Assembly (NCBI GenBank): GCA_944383315.1
Contig: CALWPB010000006.1
Span: forward strand, 1-54,160
Reading direction: 5' to 3'
Origin: an uncultured Clostridia bacterium
GTDB taxonomy: Bacteria > Bacillota > Clostridia > Christensenellales > UBA1242
DNA: 54,160 nt
Made by a program: the position numbers and the translations under genes. Below are positions 1 to 8,100 of this stretch, one piece after another. Every line of letters begins with the position of its first letter. The first letter of the stretch is position 1. The notes beneath the pieces are model-generated. The model was not told the origin of the DNA. It made no database searches and saw only the letters and a program-made list of their open reading frames with translations.

Positions 1-627
1 CCATGCACTATGAAGGCAATTAAAAAGCAAATTCTTGAAGATATGGTGATAAACACAATTACTCAACTTTTAAACAGTGAGCAAAACATACAATTCCTAA
101 CAAATGCAATTTTTAATTATCATCAAAAGCACTCGCAAGATAACATCAATTTGAAACTTTTAGAGCAACGAAGAAAGGAAACATTTAAGGCAAGCCAAAA
201 CATATTGAAAGCCATTGAGCAAGGAATAATCACTGATATGACAAAATCTCGCTTACAACAACTTGAAAATGAACTTGCCGAGTTAGATATAGAAATAACC
301 AAAGAAAAGTATAGAGATAACTCGCTTTTAACAAAAAAAGAAATCGAACAATTTTTACGAAAACAAGTGTTTGAAGATACGCAAAACATAAAAATTCGCA
401 AACTACTTGTAAACACCTTTGTTCGAACAGTGTATCTCTACAATGATAAAGTGGTAATTCTATTCAACTACACTGACTCACCCGACAAACCGAAATTCAC
501 AGTTGAAGAAAACATAGAAACCGAAAAGCAGATAAACTCTGCTTTATCTCAAACCCAAGGTTCGTGCATATCACTTCACTCCGCACCAAAAGGCACTTTT
601 TGTGCCTTTTTTTATATGTGCGGATGA
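1..627 (+). CDS. Large serine recombinase, C-terminal part (5' end outside window)
   Basis: The frame is open from base 1 and carries only the C-terminal portion of a site-specific serine recombinase. The first residues (Pro-Cys-Thr, then KAIKKQILEDMV) fit the end of the zinc-ribbon domain. A coiled-coil rich in K, E, Q and L follows, then the closing LVNTFVRTVYLYNDKVVILF segment typical of this family. The N-terminal catalytic serine domain lies outside the window. Such enzymes integrate or excise mobile elements, and the gene usually sits at one end of its element next to the attachment site. Here the last ~25 codons run into a repeat/terminator sequence (580-614), so the reading frame ends inside what may be the element border. 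Family confidence is good; target and activity are unknown. Confidence 0.75.
   Translation, partial: PCTMKAIKKQILEDMVINTITQLLNSEQNIQFLTNAIFNYHQKHSQDNINLKLLEQRRKETFKASQNILKAIEQGIITDMTKSRLQQLENELAELDIEITKEKYRDNSLLTKKEIEQFLRKQVFEDTQNIKIRKLLVNTFVRTVYLYNDKVVILFNYTDSPDKPKFTVEENIETEKQINSALSQTQGSCISLHSAPKGTFCAFFYMCG
580..614. terminator. Terminator hairpin, copy 1 of an identical 35-bp direct repeat
   Basis: AAAAGGCAC and GTGCCTTTT form a hairpin followed by a T run (seven Ts in all, 607-613), a good factor-independent terminator for the recombinase. The stop codon of the recombinase lies just beyond it. The same 35 bases recur at 784-818 with no mismatch. Confidence 0.7.
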
Positions 628-783
628 GCAAACTTACAGTTTGCCGCACACGTGCGGGGACTCGAACCCAAAGGTTCGCACCGTTTCGCTGCGCTACACT
701 CTCTCGCCCGTCAAGACCCAAGGTCTTGTCCGATTGGCTGATACTTGCCGCAGGTAACTATCTATTCCGCCAATCGCCTCTCA
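615..783. other. Hairpin-rich spacer with a tRNA T-arm-like sequence; possible attachment-site region
   Basis: This stretch lies between the two identical terminator repeats. It holds several small inverted repeats: CCGCA/TGCGG (643-656), CGAACC/GGTTCG (663-678), AGACC/GGTCT (about 714-726) and CGATTGGC/GCCAATCG (about 731-778). Read on the minus strand, GGGTTCGAGTCCCC resembles a tRNA T-loop, but the stem pairs at only three positions and no full tRNA can be folded. CTC(A/G)AACCCAA(A)GGTTCG occurs at 548-564, inside the recombinase 3' end, and again at 661-678. It could be a recombination core; this is inference. Confidence 0.4.
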
Positions 784-818
784 TCCGCACCAAAAGGCAC
801 TTTTTGTGCCTTTTTTTA
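784..818. terminator. Terminator hairpin, copy 2 of the 35-bp direct repeat
   Basis: Identical to 580-614, offset by 204 bp: an AAAAGGCAC/GTGCCTTTT stem with a T run. Having two copies around a structured spacer suggests a duplicated or mobile unit. Confidence 0.65.
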
Positions 819-833
819 GTTTAAACAAAAAAA

Positions 834-857
834 CAGAATAGCATAAAAGCTATTCTG
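834..857 (-). terminator. Terminator of the 883-1638 lipoprotein gene
   Basis: CAGAATAGC (834-842) pairs with GCTATTCTG (849-857). On the minus strand a run of seven Ts follows. It lies 25 bp beyond the lipoprotein stop codon. Confidence 0.75.
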
Positions 858-882
858 CGTAATGTTGCTTTACAAACTGTGT

Positions 883-1638
883 TTATTCAGTGATTTCAAT
901 ACCACTAACTACTACATCAACGTCTGCTCTAGAAAGCCACAAGTATCTAATACCATTAGTCATATCTTCTTTAACTACTGTCCCAGCAGTGTAATCATCA
1001 TTTTTGATAACTGTGAATGTAGAAGCTTCAGATGTGTAGAGAGTCTTGTTTGCTGCGTCTTTTAATGTAACTGCAACATTGAGTTCGCCATTTTCAGCAG
1101 TAGTCAATGTGTAAGTAACTGTGTAGTTACCTGCTTCGGTAATGGTGTAAGCACTTTCGTTTGCCATAACAGTGTCACGGTCGTCAACGCCTGTGAATTG
1201 GTAAACAAACTTAACACCTTCTTCAGTACCCAAGAAATAAGTAGGAAGTTCAGTTAGGTATGCACCGTTTTTGCCGTTAAGTGCAAGACTCCATACTGCG
1301 TGAGTTCCTTCGGTCATTGTAGCAGGGTCAATCTTTACAGTGTAAGAAATGTCCATACCGCTTGTGTAATCAAAGTTCTTGTCTTCTTCACCAAAGTAGG
1401 TGTTTGCAGCCCACAACTCACCATCTACGTCTGCGGTTGAACTTTTCAAAGTAACTGTGTTGTCATCATTTTTGGTAATTGTACCATAAGGTTGCTCAGC
1501 CTTACCACTGTCGACGTTAAACACACCGTCCTGTGATAAATCAGCCTTCCATAATGATACTGGACCGCCACAAGCGGCTAAGCCAAAAACAATAGCCATA
1601 GACAAAGCTAAAATGCCTAGCACTTTAAAAGCAGTCAA
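883..1638 (-). CDS. Secreted lipoprotein of unknown function
   Basis: 251 aa. The N-terminus is a hydrophobic signal peptide ending in the lipobox GLAAC, with the lipidated Cys at about residue 23, so the protein should be a membrane-anchored lipoprotein cut by LspA (a copy is at 32649-33668). The mature part is Thr/Asp/Asn-rich and beta-strand-like, with no domain I can name. The composition and some phrases (YTVTYTLTTAENGELNVAVTL) suggest a jelly-roll or carbohydrate-binding fold. The frame opens with TTG and has no clear ribosome site. A promoter at 1658-1686 would start transcription near 1651, which supports the TTG over an out-of-frame ATG at 1657. Monocistronic, with its own terminator. 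Confidence 0.7.
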   Translation of the reverse strand: MTAFKVLGILALSMAIVFGLAACGGPVSLWKADLSQDGVFNVDSGKAEQPYGTITKNDDNTVTLKSSTADVDGELWAANTYFGEEDKNFDYTSGMDISYTVKIDPATMTEGTHAVWSLALNGKNGAYLTELPTYFLGTEEGVKFVYQFTGVDDRDTVMANESAYTITEAGNYTVTYTLTTAENGELNVAVTLKDAANKTLYTSEASTFTVIKNDDYTAGTVVKEDMTNGIRYLWLSRADVDVVVSGIEITE

Positions 1639-1657
1639 ACTAGCACTTTTTATTCAT

Positions 1658-1686
1658 TTTATATCAAAAAAATACATAAAAGGCAA
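1658..1686 (-). promoter_or_regulatory. Predicted SigA promoter for the lipoprotein gene
   Basis: Minus strand: -35 TTGCCT (1681-1686), a 17-bp spacer, then -10 TATAAA (1658-1663). Expected transcription start is near 1651, about 12 nt before the TTG start codon. Confidence 0.45.
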
Positions 1687-1891
1687 ATGTTTTTATCAAA
1701 AATTTATAAAAATTTATAATTATACATAAATTGAAAATCTGTAAATTTTTATTTTTTTACTATATTTTATATAATTATAAAGGAAAAACACTGATTTCCC
1801 ACTATAAATAAGTACAAGAACAATAAAAAAGATAAATTCAAAAAACTATGTTTTTTAAAACATAAATAATATTACAAATAAAAAATGAAAA
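1687..1891. other. AT-rich gene-free stretch
   Basis: Together with the promoter above, this makes about 300 bp without a gene between the lipoprotein and pyk. The sequence is almost pure A/T with poly-A and poly-T runs. I see no ORF with a ribosome site and no strong inverted repeat before the pyk terminator. Confidence 0.6.
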
Positions 1892-1913
1892 AATATGCAA
1901 AAAATTGCATATT
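1892..1913 (-). terminator. Terminator of pyk
   Basis: AATATGCA (1892-1899) pairs with TGCATATT (1906-1913). On the minus strand TTTTCATTTTTT follows. It lies about 30 bp past the pyk stop codon. Confidence 0.65.
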
Positions 1914-1940
1914 ATTTCACAAAAATTTCACATAAATATA

Positions 1941-2972
1941 CTATAGATCGACTCTTATCCCATAAATATGTTTTTCTGTTTCTTTGATTATATTTGCCAT
2001 TGTACGCACAACATTTACGGGGTCAATACCCGAAGCGGTTTCGCCTGAAAGCATTGTTGCTGTTGCTTCTTCGTATATGGCATTTGCTACGTCATTGACT
2101 TCGGCGCGCGTAGGACGAGTTGAATTAGTCATACTTTCTAACATTTCTGTAGCGACCACACAAGTCTTTTTCTTGACGTTACACAATGAAATAAGTTTCT
2201 TTTGAATTGGTGGAATTTTTTCCAGTGGAATTTCAACTCCCAAATCACCACGCGCTACCATAAGTCCATCGCTAACATCCAATATTTCTTCTGCGTGCTT
2301 TACTCCTGAGGCATTCTCTATTTTTGAAATAATTTGTATTTTTTCGCCACCATTTTCAGCCAAAAATTTACGAATATCCATTACATTTTGCTTATTGCTA
2401 ACAAAACTAATAGCCAAAAAATCCGCTTTATTTTTTATAGCAAATAATAAGTCTATTTTATCAGCTTCAGATATATATGGAGTACTTGGTATAAGCCCTG
2501 GAACATTTAGCCCCTTATTGTTAGACAATTTACCGCCAAAAAGCACGCGGCAGTTGATATCATTAGTTGTAACTTTCTGCACTTCAAATATCATCATACC
2601 ATTATTAGCAAAAATGCGGTCGCCAGTCTTTACTTCATCAACTAATGCCTTATATTTTAACCCTACAATATTTTGATTGCCGACTACCTCCTTACGAGTA
2701 AAAGTAAACTTATCCCCCGCCTGTAATTGTATACTACCATTTTCAAACGTGCCTATGCGAATCTCGGGACCTTTGGTATCAATCATTAGTTTTACCTTTT
2801 TAGAAGCGCGCAAGTCTGCAATTTTGTCTATAAGCCCTTGGTGTGATTCTAAAGTTCCATGGCTCATATTAAGGCGGGCTATGTCCATTCCTTCCTTGTT
2901 CATTTCATTTAAAATGTTTACATCGTTGCACGCAGGACCAAGTGTGCAAATAATCTTCGTAATTCTTTTCAT
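1941..2972 (-). CDS. pyk: Pyruvate kinase lacking the C-terminal regulatory domain
   Basis: Catalyses phosphoenolpyruvate + ADP to pyruvate + ATP, the last ATP-forming step of glycolysis, in the cytoplasm. Clear family motifs: TKIICTLGPA at the N-terminus, RLNMSHG, MIDTKGPEIRIG, the inserted B-barrel (about 68-165), ISKIENASG with the catalytic Lys, and MVARGDLGVEIPLEKI. The stretch TEMLESMTNSTRPTRAEVND closes the barrel. The protein ends at about 343 aa, shortly after GETASGIDPVNVVRTM. Typical enzymes have 470 or more residues; the C-terminal domain that forms the allosteric and tetramer contacts is absent, and no remnant follows the TAG stop. The ATG at 2972 is chosen over the one at 2978 because the -10 box ends 2 nt before the latter, so transcription should begin near 2974. 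Confidence 0.9.
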   Translation of the reverse strand: MKRITKIICTLGPACNDVNILNEMNKEGMDIARLNMSHGTLESHQGLIDKIADLRASKKVKLMIDTKGPEIRIGTFENGSIQLQAGDKFTFTRKEVVGNQNIVGLKYKALVDEVKTGDRIFANNGMMIFEVQKVTTNDINCRVLFGGKLSNNKGLNVPGLIPSTPYISEADKIDLLFAIKNKADFLAISFVSNKQNVMDIRKFLAENGGEKIQIISKIENASGVKHAEEILDVSDGLMVARGDLGVEIPLEKIPPIQKKLISLCNVKKKTCVVATEMLESMTNSTRPTRAEVNDVANAIYEEATATMLSGETASGIDPVNVVRTMANIIKETEKHIYGIRVDL

Positions 2973-2980
2973 AATCATAA

Positions 2981-3009
2981 ATTATACAAAATTTGCTAAA
3001 AATATACAA
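2981..3009 (-). promoter_or_regulatory. Strong SigA promoter of pyk, predicted leaderless transcript
   Basis: Minus strand: -35 TTGTAT (3004-3009), a 17-bp spacer, then -10 TATAAT (2981-2986). The start codon at 2972 begins 8 bases after the -10 box, where the RNA start is expected. No ribosome site is present. The same box pair and spacing occur before sufC (11803-11831). Confidence 0.6.
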
Positions 3010-3248
3010 ATAAAAACACATAATTAAAATAAAAAATAATAAAAAATTATTAAATATGTTTGAAAGTTATATTTTAAATTAAATAAAATTATTTTATATT
3101 TTTTCAATATAATCTATAACATTATTAATACTATTTAAACAAATTATTAAAATATATTTTAATACAAAAACCGTGATTATTTAATTTGACACTTTTATCA
3201 TAATAGTATATAATTATTACGAAGTTTCATTTATTTAAGGAGTATTTA

Positions 3249-3389
3249 ATGGAACAAGAACAAAAGACAGAGGATATTATAGAAAGAATTCCTGAAATTT
3301 GTCCAGATGCAAAATATCGTATGGAAATGCTAAAAAAGCGCTATTTGCCCAATAAAATACAAAATGCTGTAAGTAAAGAAAAATTATAA
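3249..3389 (+). CDS. Small hypothetical protein (46 aa)
   Basis: A short ORF preceded by AAGGAG 6 bases before the ATG, which is good support for translation. The product is charged and Glu/Lys-rich, begins MEQEQKTEDIIERIPEICPD and includes KYRMEMLKKRYLPNK, with no membrane segment. The N-terminal half looks helical. I recognise no family. It stands alone between pyk and the aminopeptidase, with AT-rich DNA on both sides. Confidence 0.5.
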   Translation: MEQEQKTEDIIERIPEICPDAKYRMEMLKKRYLPNKIQNAVSKEKL

Positions 3390-3510
3390 AAAATATTAGT
3401 AAAAATAATAATGTAATTATGAAAATTCAAATATGTAATATATATTATATTTTTATAATTAAACGATTGTAAAATATATAAAAATAAACTTTAATTAAAA
3501 CAAATATTAA

Positions 3511-3547
3511 TAGAAAAATATACGCAACTTGTGCGTATATTTTTCTA
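3511..3547 (-). terminator. Terminator of the M18 aminopeptidase gene
   Basis: A perfect 16-bp stem: TAGAAAAATATACGCA (3511-3526) pairs with 3532-3547 around a 5-nt loop. The aminopeptidase stop codon lies within the right arm. It could also stop transcription from the 46-aa ORF on the other strand. Confidence 0.75.
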
Positions 3548-4909
3548 TTTTTTACTAGCATAAAAAGCCTTATATCCGCGGTAGGCTTCGTAAATATCTG
3601 CCTTACTTGTAATCTCCCACGGTGCGTGCATATTTAGAACAGGCACACCCGCATCTATTACGTCCATACCATACTTTGCCATAAGGTATGCAATCGTTCC
3701 ACCGCCGCCTTCGTCTACTTTACCCATTTCGGTAGCCTGATACTGCACTCCTGCTTCGTCCATAATAGCGCGTAGTTTACCGATAAACTCAGGGTTTGCA
3801 TCGTTTGAACCAGACTTTCCGCCAGAGCCGTTGTATTTATTAAAACTAAGTCCCATACCAAAATGAGCATCAGTAGTTACATTAAATGGTGCAAGATTGT
3901 TAGGGTCAACGGCAGCGGTTACATCACTCGATAACATCATTGAACGAGTCATCGCACGACGTAAAGCAAGTTCGCTATACTGCCCCGCAAGATTCATAAT
4001 TTCTGCTAATACATTTTCAAAATACTGGCTTGCCATTCCCGTTGCGCCCACACTGCCGATTTCTTCTTTATCTACAAGCAAACACATTGTAGTACGTTCG
4101 GGTTTTTCAATTTCGAGTGCTGCCATTAGCGCGGTATAAGCACAAACGCGGTCGTCCTGTCCATATCCCATTACCATACTACGGTCAAGTCCAAAATCTC
4201 GAGCGCGCCCTGCGGGTACCATTTCGATTTCTGCAGAGAAAAAGTCGTCTGCTTCAATACCTTTTTCTTTTAAAATATTGAGAATATTCGATTTTATTTT
4301 TTCTTTTTCCGCTTTCCCATCTTCAATAGTACCGACCAGCACATTCAAATCTTCCCCAGCAACATCTTTCAACTTGCTCTCAGGCTTTCGGTCAAGATGT
4401 GGCAACAAATCCGAAATACCGAAAACAGTATCGCTAGGCTCTTCACCAATGCTTAACTCAATATTGCTGCCGTCTTTTTTAATGACGACTCCGTGCAAAG
4501 CAAGAGGCAGTGCAGTCCATTGATATTTTTTAATTCCGCCATAATAGTGCGTATCAAATAGGCAAAACCCTGTACTCTCGTAAATTGGGGTCGCTTTAAG
4601 ATCTATACGTGGCGAGTCAATATGCGCGCCAACGATATTTAGCCCTTGCTCAATAGGTTGCTTACCAATTACCACAAGTACTATTGTCTTATTCATATTA
4701 ACGGCATAAACCTTGTCCCCTGCTTTCAACTTGCCGCCCTGTTCCATAAGTGTGGCAAGACTTTTATATCCTGCTTGCTCTGCACGTTTAATTGCATATT
4801 TTATACATTCGCGTTCTGTTTTACAAGTGCTCAAAAAATCTTTATATCCATCGCAAAACTGTTCCAGCGGTGCGCGATTTTCCGCATATTTTTTCCAAAG
4901 ATTGTCCAT
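3545..4909 (-). CDS. M18 family metallo-aminopeptidase
   Basis: 454 aa, the usual length for M18 (aspartyl/vacuolar-type) aminopeptidases, which remove N-terminal, often acidic, residues with a di-zinc centre. Metal and catalytic motifs are visible: GAHIDSPRIDLK (His ligand and catalytic Asp), QDDRVCAYTAL (bridging Asp), DKEEIGSVGATG (catalytic Glu and Glu ligand) and TTDAHFG. The closing NMHAPWEITSKADIYE supplies the last His. There is no signal peptide, so it is cytoplasmic and probably serves peptide turnover. An AAAGGAG ribosome site precedes the ATG. Single-gene unit with its own terminator. Confidence 0.9.
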   Translation of the reverse strand: MDNLWKKYAENRAPLEQFCDGYKDFLSTCKTERECIKYAIKRAEQAGYKSLATLMEQGGKLKAGDKVYAVNMNKTIVLVVIGKQPIEQGLNIVGAHIDSPRIDLKATPIYESTGFCLFDTHYYGGIKKYQWTALPLALHGVVIKKDGSNIELSIGEEPSDTVFGISDLLPHLDRKPESKLKDVAGEDLNVLVGTIEDGKAEKEKIKSNILNILKEKGIEADDFFSAEIEMVPAGRARDFGLDRSMVMGYGQDDRVCAYTALMAALEIEKPERTTMCLLVDKEEIGSVGATGMASQYFENVLAEIMNLAGQYSELALRRAMTRSMMLSSDVTAAVDPNNLAPFNVTTDAHFGMGLSFNKYNGSGGKSGSNDANPEFIGKLRAIMDEAGVQYQATEMGKVDEGGGGTIAYLMAKYGMDVIDAGVPVLNMHAPWEITSKADIYEAYRGYKAFYASKK

Positions 4910-5141
4910 ATTTTCGCTCCTTTACAAATTTGATTATATTATAAAATAATTTACCCCAAAAAGCAAATTAAATTACATTTAATGTATAACAAATTAAATC
5001 TTTATAAAATTTAAAAAAATTTTACTTTTTATCTTTTAAATTGTATAAAATTTTGTTATAATAAAATTATTCAACATTCACAAACCCAATTAGCACATCT
5101 TAAAAACTATTTTTGAAAATTACTTATTAAAAGGCAATCAA

Positions 5142-8100
5142 ATGAAATCAATTTACACTTATTACAAAGAAAGACTGATTGAAATCAGTGGTAAGAACAG
5201 AAGTTTGTACACACGAAAAACGAGCAAAAAATACTCTTACGACCTTGGTAAAACCTTGGATGGCGACTACGATGCTATTGCTGAATTTTTGGATTTTCTA
5301 TGGAAAGGCAAAACTTATTCATTTACCGTGATCGGTAAGCAGCAAAAAGAGCGCCTATACAAAAATCTCGGTGTTGAGCACAAAATGAAGTCTGCTTATG
5401 CTGCATTAGACACTCTCATAGGTAACGAACGCACGGCGCAGGCTTTACGTGTAGAACGCCAACGCAGAGATGAAACAAAGCGCGCTATATCAAGTCAAAT
5501 AACTTCGCTTAAAAATTTAAAACGCGATATTGAAGAATTTGCAAAGGAAACAGGACGATATGAACTGTATATCGGCTATCCTTTTGTACAAGGTTGTATT
5601 GGCAAAGATGTACTGATTAAGGCTCCGTTGCTTCTTTTCCCTGTTACCATTGAAATGCCTGATGAAAACACGGTAGAAATAGAAATAAAGCGAGACGAAT
5701 CAGTCCAATTAAACAAAGTATTTGTTGTGGCTTATGCCCAGAATCACCGTTTAAATCTTGAAGATATGGATATGGAATTTAAAGGTAAATTAGGCACACA
5801 ATTCAAGAACATTCAAGAAGTTGTAGACTATATGCGCAAATTTGGCTTCCATATTGGATATAGTGCGCGTAAAGGTATTTTTGATTTCGAAAAATCAAAA
5901 GAGCCGCAACTGCACGACCCTATTGAAGTAAAACAATATTGTATGCTAGGGCGTTTCCCACTAGCAAACTCAATATACAACGATTATACATTACTAGAAA
6001 AGAAAAAACTCACCAACGAAGCCATTGACGAATTGTTGTATGCAAAGCGTCCAAAGAAAATTAAGAAGCCAGACGAACACTTATATACAGTCGGCAATCT
6101 CGACTATGCTCAACAAAATGCTATACTTAATCTCAACAAAAACGGGAATATAGTCATCTATGGACCTCCTGGGACTGGTAAGTCGCAGACTATAGTAAAC
6201 GCGATTACTGATGCTATTGTAAAACACAAACGCGTGTTAGTGGTTTCACAAAAGAAAGCAGCACTTGATGTAGTATTTAACCGTCTTGGCACACTCAACA
6301 ACAAAGCAATGTACGTCATTGACCCTGAAAAAAATAAAAATGCCTTTTATGACCGTGTCCGCACGACTCACCAGCAAATTATGGACTCCGTGCCAACAGA
6401 TTCTCGCAACGACTATGACTCAGTTGAGCAAAAAATTGATGCAGAAACAACAGAATTACAGACCATTAGTGATATTTTATTTACAAAACAGCCTTTTGGG
6501 TTGAGTTTGCAAGAGATGTACGCAAATAGTTACGTACTTGGCAAGACAAGTTATGACTATACTATTTATCAAAATATGTTGCGCTCGCCAAAAATACTCA
6601 AATTTAATTACAATGAACTTAGTGAAAACTTGCGTTTAATTCGTGAAAAAAACAAGGCGGAATTGTATTACAGATTTTTGGAAGCAAAGAAATCTAACCC
6701 CTTTATAGACAATTTAAAGCCCGACATTGAATTTCACACTCTTACACAAACTACTTCTCAACTTAACAAACTACTTTCCGAACGCATTGCGCCATTTGAT
6801 ATGAGCAAGTATCCAAATTCAAGGCAATTAATTGCGTACTACTTAGACAACAAACTTTCAGTAGAAAAAATGAAGCCGCTAGTAAAATTTGTTGCAAAAG
6901 ACACAAACCGCAGTACATACAATACTTTGCGCACCAGTTATGTACTCTTCCCTATGTATCCATTTGCTAAAATGGCAATGAATAAGAAAGAAAAGCAGAC
7001 TGAACAGCAATTTAATGAAACTATTGAGGCGATTGAAGAATATACTCAAGACTTTAAATTCTTGCGCGAAGTGTTGACAGACACGGGATATGCAATGATG
7101 ATTGATAATGTACTAAATGGCAATACACTATATTTACGTTTGCTACGCGATGCGCTAAATAGTTATGTCGAACTACGCGATGTAAACTCAATGCTTTCAC
7201 AACTTAACCACATAGAACGCACTATTCTCAACTTTGCATACAAAAACACGACTACAAAAGCGCATTATCTTGATACACTCAATCACTTGTTACCTATTCG
7301 TATTTATTATGAAGTAACTCTGCTTGAAGACAAGTACAAAAACGAACTTTCACTTATTCTTGATTATGACAACGCAAAAAATCGCATTATTTCATTAAAG
7401 TCTGAGTTGAATACGGTATCAAAAGCACTTTGCGATGAGCAATTTAGGCAAGAATACATTGATATGTTTAACAAGGACCCTGAAAACAAAAATTATTTAT
7501 ATCAAATTTCAAAGCAACAAAATCAGTGGCCTATTCGCAAGTTTATGGAAATTTACGGCGAATATCTCTTCACACTTTTCCCTTGCTGGCTATTAAGCCC
7601 CGAAGGTGCTTGCACTATCCTTCCCCTCGTGCGTAATCTCTTTGATATAGTGCTATTTGATGAAGCATCTCAGGTATTTATTGAAAACACTCTCCCTGTC
7701 ATTTATCGCGGCAAAAACATAGTTGTTGCGGGAGACTCAAAGCAGTTGCGCCCAACAGCAACTTTTATGAAACGTTATCTCGGTAACGATGAAAATGAAG
7801 AACTAGACGAAAGCACACAAGCAGCACTTGAAGTTGAGAGTTTGTTAGACCTTGCAATGACGCGTTACACAAGCGCGCACCTTACATACCACTACCGTAG
7901 CCGCAGTGAAGAACTAATCAATTTTTCAAACAATGCCTTTTACGAAGGCAGGCTTGAAATTGCCCCAAACACTACACACAATTTAGGCAAAAAGCCCGTT
8001 GTGCGCATTAAAGTAGATGGGCGCTGGATAGACCGCAAAAATATTGCCGAAGCAAAAGCGATTGTAGATTTGTTGAAAAAGATATTCAGTACTCGCAAAA

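Noticed and set aside
630..690. Possible tRNA gene on the minus strand (GGGTTCGAGTCCCC)
   Set aside because: Only a T-loop-like run is present; the T-stem pairs at three positions and no acceptor, D or anticodon stem can be drawn.
1639..1657. Frameshift at the start of the lipoprotein gene: deleting one A from the A5 run would link an ATG at 1657 to the signal peptide
   Set aside because: A promoter with a 17-bp spacer places its -10 box directly against that ATG, so transcription should start after it. The in-frame TTG at 1638 is then the natural start. Not excluded, but not needed.
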